From positions 233,347 to 297,346 of the forward strand of contig JASEFK010000002.1 in the NCBI GenBank assembly GCA_030019255.1: 64,000 nucleotides of DNA, in the 5' to 3' direction. The DNA comes from Actinomycetota bacterium (GTDB taxonomy: Bacteria; Actinomycetota; Geothermincolia; Geothermincolales; RBG-13-55-18). A program made the position numbers and the translations under genes. Of this stretch, positions 8,043 through 16,137 are shown in pieces (positions within the stretch are counted from its first letter, which is position 1; every line of letters begins with the position of its first letter). A model generated the notes under the pieces. The model made no database searches and had not been told where the DNA came from. It worked only from the letters and a program-made list of their open reading frames with translations.

Positions 8043-8426
8043 ATGGCCCAGTACAGCGACGTGGTCATGGACCACTTCACCAACCCCCGCAACGTGGGCG
8101 AGATAGAGGACGCCGACGGGGTGGGAGAGGTGGGCAACCCGGTTTGCGGGGACATGATGACCTTCTACATCAAGGTGGACGACGAAGGTCGGCTGTCGGA
8201 CGTGAAATTCAAGACCTTCGGCTGCGGCGCGGCCATCGCTGTCTCCAGCATGGTGAGCGAGATGGCCAAGGGCAAGACCATCGAGGAGGCCTTGAAGATA
8301 ACCCGGGACGACGTGGCCCAGGAGCTGGGAGGTCTCCCGGCCAACAAGATGCACTGTTCCAACCTGGGCGCGGACGCCCTGCACAAGGCCATCGAGGACT
8401 ACCTGGAAAAGAAAGGAAAGAGATGA
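8043..8426 (+). CDS. iscU: Iron-sulfur cluster assembly scaffold IscU/NifU-N
   Basis: A 127-residue protein matching the IscU/NifU N-terminal domain. The three cluster-ligand Cys are all present: Cys35 in GNPVCGD, Cys61 in GCGAAIA and Cys105 in KMHCSNL, and Asp37, which tunes cluster release, is kept. It assembles [2Fe-2S]/[4Fe-4S] clusters in the cytoplasm for transfer to apo-proteins. It starts four bases after the IscS-like gene, so the two are made together. The PANKMHCSN form resembles NifU-type scaffolds of anaerobes. No HscA/HscB, ferredoxin or IscA genes follow, so the system is minimal. Confidence 0.92.
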   Translation: MAQYSDVVMDHFTNPRNVGEIEDADGVGEVGNPVCGDMMTFYIKVDDEGRLSDVKFKTFGCGAAIAVSSMVSEMAKGKTIEEALKITRDDVAQELGGLPANKMHCSNLGADALHKAIEDYLEKKGKR

Positions 8427-8427
8427 G

Positions 8428-8628
8428 ATGGAGGAGAGGAAGGAAGAAAGGACCGAGGTCTGCCGGTGCCCCTACTGCGAGGCGGAGATAGAGGCGGCGG
8501 TGGACATGCCTGCCTTCTGCCAACCCTGCCAGATAGTCATCGTCACCTGCGCCGCCTGCGGCGGGGCAGCCCGGGAAGGGTCCGAGGAATGCCCCCATTG
8601 TGGCGAACCCCTCGAGGCGCGGGGGTGA
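8428..8628 (+). CDS. Small double zinc-ribbon protein
   Basis: A 66-residue protein with four CxxC knuckles: CRCPYC, CQPC, CAAC and CPHC. They form two zinc ribbons with almost no other sequence. It starts one base after the iscU stop and shares its transcript. Such proteins may handle metal or act as small adaptors; no specific function is recognised. The region 8629-8827 after it has no clear gene. Confidence 0.7.
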   Translation: MEERKEERTEVCRCPYCEAEIEAAVDMPAFCQPCQIVIVTCAACGGAAREGSEECPHCGEPLEARG

Positions 8629-8827
8629 CTTGGGCTGAGCGTCGGGAAGAGCGGTGCAAGCCACCTTCGCAACCCGGCGGGTTGAGACCGCGGACGGTGA
8701 GGTCTCTCACGCCCTGGTTGTGCGGAAGATCCAAGCCAGGAAAAGCTAATTCCCACAAGCATGCGGCGACCCGGGAGCTGTTTATTCGATGGGGATAGCG
8801 GGCGAGCAGAGACCGTACTGAGAGCGG

Positions 8828-9364
8828 ATGAAAAGAAGGGGCAGGTGTAAGAGGATGGAAACGCAGGGTGATATAAGGTGGGAAAAAAGCCAGGATAGTG
8901 CCACCATCGTGGTCTTCAGCGGTGAGCTGGACCGCGCCCTGGCAGCCTTCAACATCGCCACCGCCGCCGCCTCCATGGGCATGGACGTGACCATGTTCTT
9001 CACCTTCTGGGGGCTCAACGTGGTGCGCAGGGAAAGGGGCGGAGGAGGCCGCAAGACGCCCCTGCAGCGTATGCTGGGCCTCATGAACCGGGGAGGCTCG
9101 CGGCGCCTGCGCCTCTCCCGCCTGCACATGCTGGGGGGCGGCAGGGCGGCCATGAAGCTCCTCATGCGGCAATTCCGCATGCCCTCTCTGGAGGAGATGA
9201 TCGGGCTGGCCAGGGAACTGGGAGTACACTTCATAGCCTGCACCACTTCCATGGCCCTCATGGGCCTGACGGAGGAGGATTTCATCCCCGAGGTGGAGGA
9301 CTTCGCCGGGGCGGCCACCTACGTGGAGCGGGCCTCCCGCTCGGCCATCAATCTCTTCATCTGA
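8828..9364 (+). CDS. DsrE/DsrF/DrsH-like sulfur-carrier family protein
   Basis: A 178-residue protein of the DsrE-like group often found with TusA. After a basic N-terminus come ATIVVFSGELDRALAAFNIA and AASMGMDVTMFFTFWG, the first strands and helix of the fold, and a conserved Cys near residue 138 (HFIACTTSMALMGL). That Cys is the likely persulfide carrier (family knowledge). ATG 8828 is in frame with ATG 8855 (METQGD), and neither has a strong Shine-Dalgarno site, so the N-terminus is uncertain. TusA and rubrerythrin genes follow on the same strand. The gap 9365-9581 holds no recognisable gene. Confidence 0.8.
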   Translation: MKRRGRCKRMETQGDIRWEKSQDSATIVVFSGELDRALAAFNIATAAASMGMDVTMFFTFWGLNVVRRERGGGGRKTPLQRMLGLMNRGGSRRLRLSRLHMLGGGRAAMKLLMRQFRMPSLEEMIGLARELGVHFIACTTSMALMGLTEEDFIPEVEDFAGAATYVERASRSAINLFI

Positions 9365-9581
9365 GGGCCGCCGGGGAAGGAGAGGCAAGGATGTCGATGG
9401 AATCGGAACGAGGGATATGAACGACCCCTTCAACTGAGGACTTTGGAAAGGAAACGGTTAACGTCAAGCGAAAGAGGGTAACATCTTCGACGAGCGACCG
9501 GAAACCGCGCGCCGGAAGCACTCCCGGGCCACCCGGCACCGAAGAAGGCCGCCTGTTATCCATGTCGGGAGGTGATGAAAG

Positions 9582-9815
9582 TTGAAGGCGGATAGGACCG
9601 TGGACTGTGTAGGACTTTACTGTCCCATGCCCATCGTCAGGACCTCCCAGGAGATGAAGTACCTCCAGGAGGGGGAGATCCTGGAGGTCATCGCCGACGA
9701 CCAGGGCATCAAGAACGACATGCCCGCCTGGTGCGCCAAGACCGGGCACGAGTTCCTGGGCATCGAGGAAAGGGACGGGGAATACCACGTCTTCGTGCGC
9801 AAGAAGGGAAACTGA
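9582..9815 (+). CDS. TusA-family sulfur carrier protein
   Basis: A 77-residue protein with the TusA signature: DCVGLYCPMPIVRTSQEMKYL with the CPxP active Cys (Cys14) near the N-terminus, then an ILEVIADDQGIKNDMPAWC strand-helix unit. TusA proteins pass persulfide sulfur between partners, for example to or from DsrE. The start is unusual: TTG at 9582, chosen because GGGAGGTGAT (9567-9576), a near-perfect complement of the 16S 3' end, lies five bases upstream and no in-frame ATG does. Confidence 0.88.
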   Translation: MKADRTVDCVGLYCPMPIVRTSQEMKYLQEGEILEVIADDQGIKNDMPAWCAKTGHEFLGIEERDGEYHVFVRKKGN

Positions 9816-9881
9816 GGATCCGCGGGCGCGCCGACGGGAACCCTCTAGTTCACGGCTCGGGTATCGAGGAAAGGGGGACCT

Positions 9882-10379
9882 ATGGGAGAGAAAACCAGGA
9901 AGCACCTCTATGACGCCTATACGGGCGAGTCCAAGGCGGCGGTGAGGCTCAAGGCCTTCGCCAGGAAGGCCGAGGAGGAAGATTACCCGGTTATCGCCAA
10001 GCTCTTCAGGGCGGTGGCGGAGTCGGAGAGCATCCACGCCTACAACAACCTCCGCCTGCTGCGGGAGATAAAGGACACCGAGACCAACCTGGAGGAGGCC
10101 CTGGCCTCGGAGCAGAAGATCGCACAGGTTAGCTACGATTCCTTCATCGCCGACGCCGAGGCGGAGGGCGAGAGGGTGGCGGCCACCATGTTCGCCTACG
10201 CCCGCGACGTGGAGGAACGCCATGTCAAACTCTACGAGGGAGCCCTGCAACACCTGGTGGCGGAAAAGATTCCCAATTATTACGTTTGTAGCGTGTGCGG
10301 GTACGTGGCCGACGACGTCATACCGGAAAAGTGTCCCATATGCGGAGCGCCGGAGGACAAGTTCTTCGAGGTGGAATAG
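9882..10379 (+). CDS. Rubrerythrin family protein
   Basis: A 165-residue diiron protein. The four-helix domain has the expected acidic/His motifs (GESKAAVRL, AESESIHAY, EAEGERVAA, VEERHVKLYE). The C-terminal rubredoxin-like domain has CSVCG and CPICG for one iron. Rubrerythrins reduce hydrogen peroxide in the cytoplasm of anaerobes using rubredoxin or NAD(P)H electrons. It is the last gene of the DsrE-TusA group and is followed by a convergent terminator. Its presence supports an anaerobic lifestyle. Confidence 0.92.
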   Translation: MGEKTRKHLYDAYTGESKAAVRLKAFARKAEEEDYPVIAKLFRAVAESESIHAYNNLRLLREIKDTETNLEEALASEQKIAQVSYDSFIADAEAEGERVAATMFAYARDVEERHVKLYEGALQHLVAEKIPNYYVCSVCGYVADDVIPEKCPICGAPEDKFFEVE

Positions 10380-10426
10380 GTTCGGGGTATAAGCGGGCCT
10401 TTGCCTCCTGGCGACCTGGAAAGGGC

Positions 10427-10458
10427 ATAAAACGAGGGGCTTCCCGGGAAGCCCCTCG
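10427..10458 (-). terminator. Intrinsic terminator, perfect 26-base palindrome
   Basis: CGAGGGGCTTCC at 10433-10444 pairs with its exact reverse complement to 10458. On the minus strand the hairpin is followed by TTTTATG, so it should terminate the minus-strand gene ending at 10477. It may also stop plus-strand transcripts from the rubrerythrin gene. Confidence 0.75.
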
Positions 10459-10476
10459 AGGTTCGTCGTTTTCAGG

Positions 10477-10707
10477 TCATTCGATGCCGCACTGCTTGAG
10501 GGATTCCATCACCTCGGCGAGGACCTTCTTCCTCTTCTGCAACTCGGCGAGCTTGGACTCCACGTCCTCCATCTCGGGATCGAAGACGCAGGCCCCGAAG
10601 GAACAGTCCACTCCGGCCAGTTCCTGCAGCTTGCTCGCCAGCACCTTGAGCTCTTCCTCGTAGGAGGCGATCTCCTGGTTCAACAGCTCCTCTTTCTCGT
10701 TGGCCAT
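10477..10707 (-). CDS. Small coiled-coil protein, unknown function
   Basis: A 76-residue, mostly helical, charged protein: MANEKEELLNQEIASYEEEL, a short middle with DCSFGAC, then KLAELQKRKKVLAEVMESL. Two helices of heptad character around a CxxxC turn suggest a helical hairpin. The start is fixed by AAGGAGGT on the minus strand just before ATG 10707. It is monocistronic with a good terminator behind it. No family is recognised. The stretch 10708-10936 has no gene. Confidence 0.7.
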   Translation of the reverse strand: MANEKEELLNQEIASYEEELKVLASKLQELAGVDCSFGACVFDPEMEDVESKLAELQKRKKVLAEVMESLKQCGIE

Positions 10708-10936
10708 CGACAAACCTCCTTCTCGTTTCCCTTCTGACACCTTATACATTATACCCCCACACCGGGTTTTTTCGCCCCGGGGATCAAGATTGAACAAGGC
10801 GAGATCACCCTTTTCCTCCGTTTTCCTGTCTCACTGGGATGATGGGGTGGTCTCCCAGCCTTCTCCAGCCCCGAAGGCGCCCGTTAAAACACGCGGCATC
10901 AACTGAGACGGCGTCGTTCAGGCGGAAACCAACTCC

Positions 10937-12049
10937 TCAGAAAGCGGGCTGCAGGGAGTAGTCCATCCCGGCGTCCCTGGCCCTCCTCCGGAAGCGGGCC
11001 AGGTCCACGAAGGCCTCCAGCCGGGTGGCCACGCCGGCCTTCCCGGTCATCTCGTCTATGACCAGGGAGAGGACGGGAATCCCCAGGTCGCGGGATACCC
11101 TGGGCAGGATGCTCTTGGCGATGGTCTCCGGCATGCAAGTGAAGGGCATGACGTGCACCACGCCGTCGTAACCGTGGCGGTGATAGAGGGCCGTCGCCCC
11201 CACCGACCTTAGCCCCTCGCCGCCCACGAAGTGGGTGAGATAGGGCAGTGCCGCCTCCTCGATCTCGCGATCGTGCTGCCCGGCTACCGGGTTGTTCCCC
11301 GAGGGACGCAGCCAGTCCGTGAGGTAGACGCTGCGCTCCACGAAGGCTCCCAGGTTCCCCAGTTGCTCCTCCACTCCCAGGTTGAAAAAGGGCTCCAAGA
11401 CCAGGTAGAACTCCCCCACGATCCCTATTCTCACCGTCTCCCGCTCCACCCGGGGAACAGAATATAGGAGCCCGAAAGCCTCCTCCTCCACCCTGCGCAA
11501 GGCGGCGTAGGAATCCGCTTTCCACACCATGCGGTAGCATTTCTCCAACGCCTTGGTGGTCGCTCCCCGATCCCGGTCCAGGCAGCGCTGGTGCAACGCC
11601 TGCTGCTCCAACCGGTCGATGAGATAGGCTTTGCTCAGGGCAAACTTGATGGCCCGCACCACGGACCTCCAGGGCCGGCCCTGCTTCAGCTCCCGTAGTT
11701 TCCGTACGGTGGCCGGGATCTTGCTCGGCTCGAATTCCAGGGGGACCATGCGGAACTCATAGCCGGCGTCCTCCAGGATACGCCTCTGCGTCTCGGCGTA
11801 GAAACCGAAGCGGCAGGGCCCCTTTCCGGCCACCATGATCAGGGTGTCCGCTCCCGCCTCGATGGCCTCGATGAAGTTCCCCAGGGTGGACTTGAGGGGG
11901 AAGCAGGCGAACTCCGGCCCGTAACGCGTGCCCAGCTCCAGGGTGCGCTGGGAACTTGGAGGCGGAAGCACGTAATCCAACCCCAACTCCTCGAACACGC
12001 TGCTCAGCACGAACTCCAGGCTCCCCATGTGGGGCCAGCTGATCTTCAT
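10937..12049 (-). CDS. 2-hydroxyacyl-CoA dehydratase/activase-related iron-sulfur protein (C-terminal-half type)
   Basis: A 370-residue protein related to the HgdB/FldB-like part of the large CoA-substrate-specific enzyme activases. Possible cluster ligands are Cys in GPEFACFPLKSTLGN, GKGPCRFGFYAETQ and MPFTCMPETIAKS. The ending PVLSLVIDEMTGKAGVATRL and EAFVDLARFRRR repeats the ending of the upstream protein, so the two are paralogous modules. No ASKHA ATPase domain is present. Its ATG overlaps the upstream stop (ATGA, 12046-12049), so translation is coupled. The substrate is unknown; a dehydratase-like electron-transfer or sensing role is inference. Confidence 0.75.
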   Translation of the reverse strand: MKISWPHMGSLEFVLSSVFEELGLDYVLPPPSSQRTLELGTRYGPEFACFPLKSTLGNFIEAIEAGADTLIMVAGKGPCRFGFYAETQRRILEDAGYEFRMVPLEFEPSKIPATVRKLRELKQGRPWRSVVRAIKFALSKAYLIDRLEQQALHQRCLDRDRGATTKALEKCYRMVWKADSYAALRRVEEEAFGLLYSVPRVERETVRIGIVGEFYLVLEPFFNLGVEEQLGNLGAFVERSVYLTDWLRPSGNNPVAGQHDREIEEAALPYLTHFVGGEGLRSVGATALYHRHGYDGVVHVMPFTCMPETIAKSILPRVSRDLGIPVLSLVIDEMTGKAGVATRLEAFVDLARFRRRARDAGMDYSLQPAF

Positions 12050-13035
12050 ATCGCCACCGCCTCCCGCACCTCCGGGGCGATTCCCTTGCGCCTGCGGAGC
12101 ATGTCCACGAAGGCCTCGATGCGGGTGAGGAAACCGCCCTCCCCGGTGTGCTCGTCGATGACCAGGCTAAGCATGGGGACCCCTCCCATGCGCCGGTTCT
12201 CCTGCTCGCAGAGGACGCGGATGATGGAGTCCGGCCCGCAGGGGAAAGAGATCATGAATATTATCCCGTCCACCAGACGGTAGCGAGTGCAGGCCAGTAT
12301 GGCACCCGCCACCTCCTGCTCGTAGCTCCAGTAGATGTCCTTGGGCAGGCGCTTCAGCTCCCGCTCCTTGAGCTCCTCGGGGACCATGTCCGCGGTGACC
12401 ACGTCCACCCCCATGGAGCTCAGGCGGTCCAGCAGGGACATGGTGGTGAAGGTGTCGTAAACGTTGTAGTGATGGCCGATTACCCCTATCCTCAATTCCC
12501 GCCCCTCGCAGAGAAGGTCCTCCGCCTCCCCCCTGAGGGCGCTCCTGTGGTCCAGGCCCAGGGTCAGGCGCTCCAGGTACAGGCGGTGCTCCCGCCAGGC
12601 CTCCAGGCCTGCCCGGATGATGCGAATAGGGTTGCGGGTGAAGAGGCTCCCAAGGGAATAGACGGCGCGGTAGTTGGCCCACATCCCCTCCTGGAAATTA
12701 ATGGTAGGGGCCAGGATGGGCACCTTATCCTCCACCGCCGCCCGGGCCAGGTCCGGGAGGCCCAGCATCTTGGGACAGGTGTGGGTTCCCCTCTTCACGC
12801 TCACCAGGCGGGGGACGAAGATGGCGTCCACCTTGTCCCGCAGGGCGAGCACGTGCCCGTAGAAGACTTTCACCGGCAGGCAGCTCTCGTTCTCCGCCTT
12901 GCTTACCCCGGAGGAGAGGATGGAGCGGGTGGTCTCCCCCGACTCCACCACCTCCGCGCCCAGGGCACGGAGGAAGGAAGTCCACAACTTCCCGTAACGG
13001 TAATAGAGCAGGCCGCCGGGTATTCCCACCCTCAT
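12046..13035 (-). CDS. DUF2229-type acyl-CoA dehydratase activase-related protein
   Basis: A 329-residue protein beginning MRVGIPGGLLYYRYGKLWTS, as the DUF2229 section of large activase proteins does. Cys in AENESCLPVKVFYGH, RGTHTCPKMLG and SFPCGPDSIIRV are likely [4Fe-4S] ligands, and the C-terminal LSLVIDEHTGEGGFLTRIEAF block matches the downstream paralogue. In other organisms these parts are fused with an ATPase domain in one chain of about 1,400 residues (family knowledge); here they are separate genes with no ATPase. It starts 16 bases after an acyl carrier protein gene, which hints at an acyl-thioester substrate. Confidence 0.75.
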   Translation of the reverse strand: MRVGIPGGLLYYRYGKLWTSFLRALGAEVVESGETTRSILSSGVSKAENESCLPVKVFYGHVLALRDKVDAIFVPRLVSVKRGTHTCPKMLGLPDLARAAVEDKVPILAPTINFQEGMWANYRAVYSLGSLFTRNPIRIIRAGLEAWREHRLYLERLTLGLDHRSALRGEAEDLLCEGRELRIGVIGHHYNVYDTFTTMSLLDRLSSMGVDVVTADMVPEELKERELKRLPKDIYWSYEQEVAGAILACTRYRLVDGIIFMISFPCGPDSIIRVLCEQENRRMGGVPMLSLVIDEHTGEGGFLTRIEAFVDMLRRRKGIAPEVREAVAI

Positions 13036-13051
13036 CGGGACCCCCCGGTTC

Positions 13052-13297
13052 TCAAGCCCTTGCCTTCTGGAGGATGAGGTCCACGGCGTCACCCACGGTG
13101 TTTATCTCCGCCGCTTCCTCGTCGCTGACCTTGAAGCCGTAAACGCGCTCCATCTCCAGGAGGAGCTCCACCAGGTCCAGGGAATCCGCCTCCAGGTCCT
13201 CCTTGAAGCGGGAATCTTCCCTTATATCCTCCTCGGGGAGCTCCAACGCCTCCGCCAGCGCGGCGCGCACCACCGCGAAAATCTCTTCCCGGTTCAT
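13052..13297 (-). CDS. Acyl carrier protein
   Basis: An 81-residue acidic four-helix protein with the phosphopantetheine site DSLDLVELLLEME (Ser39). It would carry acyl groups as thioesters. It is not next to fab genes; it sits between a small membrane protein and two iron-sulfur dehydratase-like proteins in a sigma-factor operon. This suggests a dedicated carrier rather than the general fatty-acid ACP, though it could still be the only one in the genome. Confidence 0.9.
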   Translation of the reverse strand: MNREEIFAVVRAALAEALELPEEDIREDSRFKEDLEADSLDLVELLLEMERVYGFKVSDEEAAEINTVGDAVDLILQKARA

Positions 13298-13309
13298 CTC
13301 CGCCCCTTC

Positions 13310-13621
13310 TCAGACGCCCAGGGCCACGGCCCTCCGCCTGGTAAGATGCTTGTTAATAGCATAGGCGGCGACCCCCAGAAAGGGAAGGGCGGAGAATATC
13401 GCTCCGCCGATGATCATCCCCCGGCGGCCGGAGAAGTAGCCCGCGGGCTCCGACTCGGCCACCAGGAGGTCGTCCGCCCCCAACCCTTGGCAGAGGTCCT
13501 CCAGGCGTCGGGAAAAGGCGGGATCGGGATCCACGGGATGGAGGTAGCTCTTGAGCAACCTCACCGTGTGCCGGTATCCGCGTTTCACCATCTTGTTCCC
13601 CCGTCTCCTCCATCCGCTCAT
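13310..13621 (-). CDS. Small single-pass membrane protein, possible anti-sigma partner
   Basis: A 103-residue protein with a basic N-terminus, a soluble middle (PVDPDPAFSRRLEDLCQGLG) and one hydrophobic segment near the C-terminus (GMIIGGAIFSALPFLGVAAYAI) followed by a basic tail. Its start overlaps the sigma-factor stop (ATGA, 13618-13621), so the two are coupled. That position, directly behind an ECF sigma gene, is usual for anti-sigma factors, and the DPAFSRRLEDL segment recalls the start of some of them. It lacks the HxxxCxxC zinc motif of ZAS anti-sigmas, so the role is inferred from place only. Confidence 0.55.
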   Translation of the reverse strand: MSGWRRRGNKMVKRGYRHTVRLLKSYLHPVDPDPAFSRRLEDLCQGLGADDLLVAESEPAGYFSGRRGMIIGGAIFSALPFLGVAAYAINKHLTRRRAVALGV

Positions 13622-14208
13622 TTCTCCTCCTCCTCCATCTCGGAGAGGCGCCGGTGCAGGCTTATCAGCGAGCGGTGAACCAGGACCTTCACCGCCCCGG
13701 CGCTCTTCCCCATCACCTGCCCGATCTCGCGGTGTCTCATTCCCTCCGCGTAACGGAGGATGAGCACCTGCTGCCTCTCCTCGGGAAGTGAAGCCAGCGC
13801 CTCCCGCAGGCGTCTTATTTCCTCCGCCCTCTCCAGGGCTTCCTCAGGCGATAGGCCCTCGTAATGCAGCTCCTCCACCGCCTCCAGGGATACTGGACGC
13901 CTCCTGGAAGCGCTGCGGTGCCAGTTGGCCACCAGGTTGTGGGCTATGCGGAGGAGCCAGGCGGAGAAGGGAATCCCCCGGTCCTGGTAGCGGTCCAGGT
14001 GCACCAGGGCATGGAGGAAAACGCTCTCCGTTATGTCCTCCGCGTCCTCCGCGTTGCCTACCCGGTAATAGACGTAGGTGTAAATCTTGCGGAGGTACTT
14101 GGTGTATAGGGCCTCGAAGGCATCCCTCTTCTCCCGGGCCCGCTGCACCAGGACCCTGTCCTCGTGGCAGAGCTCCCGGCCTCCGTCACCACCCGCTTCC
14201 AAGCTCAC
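13618..14208 (-). CDS. ECF-type RNA polymerase sigma factor (sigma-70 family)
   Basis: A 196-residue group 4 sigma factor. Region 2 is visible as YTKYLRKIYTYVYYRVGNAEDAEDITESVFLHAL, with RGIPFSAWLLRIAHNLVANW after it. Region 4 is LPEERQQVLILRYAEGMRHREIGQVMGKSAGAVKVLVHRSL. It redirects RNA polymerase to a dedicated promoter set. The GTG start at 14208 (VSLEAGGDGG) is chosen because it gives normal family length and follows AAGGGGAG; upstream extensions would run past the -10 box. It heads the operon with the small membrane protein, ACP and the two iron-sulfur proteins. Confidence 0.88.
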   Translation of the reverse strand: MSLEAGGDGGRELCHEDRVLVQRAREKRDAFEALYTKYLRKIYTYVYYRVGNAEDAEDITESVFLHALVHLDRYQDRGIPFSAWLLRIAHNLVANWHRSASRRRPVSLEAVEELHYEGLSPEEALERAEEIRRLREALASLPEERQQVLILRYAEGMRHREIGQVMGKSAGAVKVLVHRSLISLHRRLSEMEEEEK

Positions 14209-14242
14209 CTCCCCTTCTCGGGTTTTCCGCTTCACACCCTTT

Positions 14243-14248
14243 ATTATA
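14243..14248 (-). promoter_or_regulatory. -10 box of the ECF sigma operon
   Basis: TATAAT on the minus strand, about 35 bases before the GTG start, in an otherwise GC-rich stretch. No TTGACA-like or ECF-type GGAAC -35 is seen at the right distance. The region 14249-14703 behind it shows no gene or clear repeat. Confidence 0.45.
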
Positions 14249-14703
14249 AACACCGCCCGGGGTCTCCGGTTACCGCAGAAACACCTGACACGGGACCCGG
14301 CGTAAGCCCTCGCGGGATGCGGGACGGCGCGATCGACCGACCTGTCAACGCCGGAACACCGACCGGGTCCGTCGTCGACCCCTTCCGGGAGGGACATGGT
14401 GCGGCGGAAAACCACCGAGGAAAGGGCTTCTCCGAACATATTCGATCTACTCGCCGAAGACGGTCATCACCTTACCGGCCGCTCGTTGAGGTGCATCGCG
14501 CCCGAGGGGCCGTTGTGATAGCATCTTGTTGAGCGGCACCCGGGGATCGGGTCCGGACAGGAGAGGCGGCGCCAGGCGCAGGGGAACGCGGCGCCTGCCC
14601 TGCGGGATCGGCGGAGGCCGGAATCCTGCCCATCCCGGATCCACCCGGTTAAACCAGGGTGGCAGGCGGGATCTTCCGCGCAGGGGAAGAAGAGGAGGTT
14701 GAA

Positions 14704-14943
14704 ATGGGAAACGTCCCCGGAGCTTACTGCCCTTTCCGCGTATCGGCCATCGCGGGCGCCCTTTCCCCCTGCAATGACGAATGCGCCCTGTATATCCCCA
14801 CCTCCAAGATGCCCGCCCAGAAGAGCTGCGCCATCTCCATACTGGGGGTGTACGCCCTGCAGAGGATAATATTCAAACAGCAGGAGGAGTCGGGGAAGGT
14901 ATCCGGGGGAGAAGCGGAAGGGAGTGACCGGGAATCCCCCTGA
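14704..14943 (+). CDS. Small Cys-containing protein, unknown function
   Basis: A 79-residue protein with AGAGGAGG five to six bases before ATG 14704. The first half has a regular pattern: YCPF, SPCNDECALY and KSCAISILG, four Cys in about 45 residues. Short proteins with CPF...C..CALY...CAI occur in many anaerobic Gram-positive bacteria without a known function (recollection). The C-terminus is polar and low-complexity. It lies alone upstream of uppS; the gap 14944-15391 has no further recognisable gene. Confidence 0.55.
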   Translation: MGNVPGAYCPFRVSAIAGALSPCNDECALYIPTSKMPAQKSCAISILGVYALQRIIFKQQEESGKVSGGEAEGSDRESP

Positions 14944-15391
14944 CCGGGGAAGTGGATACCCCGCAACGCCGGCCTTCAGGGCGGGCTGACCCTCGAGGAC
15001 GCACCGATATAAACGGCGCTGGAAGGGGCCGGGAAATGGGACCCAGCACCGTCGAGGAGCGGGGGGCGATCTCCAATTCGCATCCGCGCGGGGGGAAGGA
15101 CCTTCCGTCCTCCAGGCGATCTCGACGCCGGACATGAGGCCGCATCCGCGGTGGAAGGGAAAGATGTCCAGGGGCAGGGTCGTCCCGCTGCGGCGTTGAA
15201 CGCCGGCGCGAGGCGTGACCGGCGGGTAAAGGGTCGAGGTGCGGGAGCTTTTCCGGCTTTATCCCTTCGAAGCGGTGAAGGATAATATTCGCAGTAAGGG
15301 GGGCGGACGCTCCGGAGGTCACTTCCAGCGTTCCGCTCCCCGCCCGGGTCCCGGTATCGTAAAACGTCGAGGTGAAGGGGGAGTAGCGCAC

Positions 15392-16129
15392 ATGTCGGAG
15401 ATGGAGGTCCCCAGGCCGGAAGGAGAACTTCCCTTCCACATTGCCATCATCATGGACGGTAACGGCCGCTGGGCCAAGATGCGCGACCTGCCGCGCATCG
15501 CTGGACACAAGGCCGGAGAGAGGTCCATCACCGACGTCGTCCGGGCCGCCTCCGAGTGGGGCATCGGGGCCCTCACCCTCTTCGCCTTCTCCACGGAGAA
15601 CTGGAACCGCCCGGAGAACGAGGTCCGGTTCCTCATGAGCTTCAACCGCAACCTGCTCAACAACAGGGTACAGGAGTTTCACCGGCGGAACATCCGCATC
15701 AGGCACCTGGGACGGCGGGACCGCATCCCGCCCTCCACCCTCAAGGCCATCGACGATGCCGTGGCGCTGACCCGCGACAACACCGGGATGTCCCTGAACA
15801 TCGCCTTCAACTATGGCGGCAGGGCCGAGCTGGTGGACGCCGTCCGGGCGCTTAGCGCCGACGTGGCGGCGGGCAGGGTGGACCCCGCCGAGGTGGACGA
15901 GGAGCGCTTCCGTTCCTACCTCTACCATCCGGACCTCCCGGACCCCGACCTCCTCATCCGCACCGCCGGGGAGATGCGCATCAGCAACTTCATGATCTGG
16001 GAGCTGGCCTACACCGAGATATACGTCACCGACGTGCTTTGGCCGGATTTCGACCGTCGCCACCTGGCGGAGGCCATCCGGGACTACCAGAGGAGGGAAA
16101 GGCGCTTCGGCGCCATCCGCGAGGAGTAG
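15392..16129 (+). CDS. uppS: Undecaprenyl (isoprenyl) diphosphate synthase
   Basis: A 245-residue cis-prenyltransferase that extends farnesyl diphosphate with isopentenyl diphosphate to make the lipid carrier for peptidoglycan. The family motifs are present: IIMDGNGRWAKMRDLPRIAGHKAG at the N-terminus with the catalytic Asp, FAFSTENWNRP, FNYGGRAELVDA, and the C-terminal DLLIRTAGEMRISNFMIWE...YTEIYV. The start is ATG 15392 (MSEMEVPRP) behind GGGGAG. recO begins eight bases after the stop. Confidence 0.95.
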   Translation: MSEMEVPRPEGELPFHIAIIMDGNGRWAKMRDLPRIAGHKAGERSITDVVRAASEWGIGALTLFAFSTENWNRPENEVRFLMSFNRNLLNNRVQEFHRRNIRIRHLGRRDRIPPSTLKAIDDAVALTRDNTGMSLNIAFNYGGRAELVDAVRALSADVAAGRVDPAEVDEERFRSYLYHPDLPDPDLLIRTAGEMRISNFMIWELAYTEIYVTDVLWPDFDRRHLAEAIRDYQRRERRFGAIREE

Positions 16130-16137
16130 GGTTTCCG

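Noticed and set aside
14467-15135. Long minus-strand frame of about 220 codons before uppS
   Set aside because: Pro/Arg/Gly-rich shadow-type composition, no motif, and it covers the well-supported small Cys gene on the other strand.
15239-15391. Longer N-terminus for uppS
   Set aside because: The extra 51 residues lack family similarity, and ATG 15392 gives normal length with a ribosome site.
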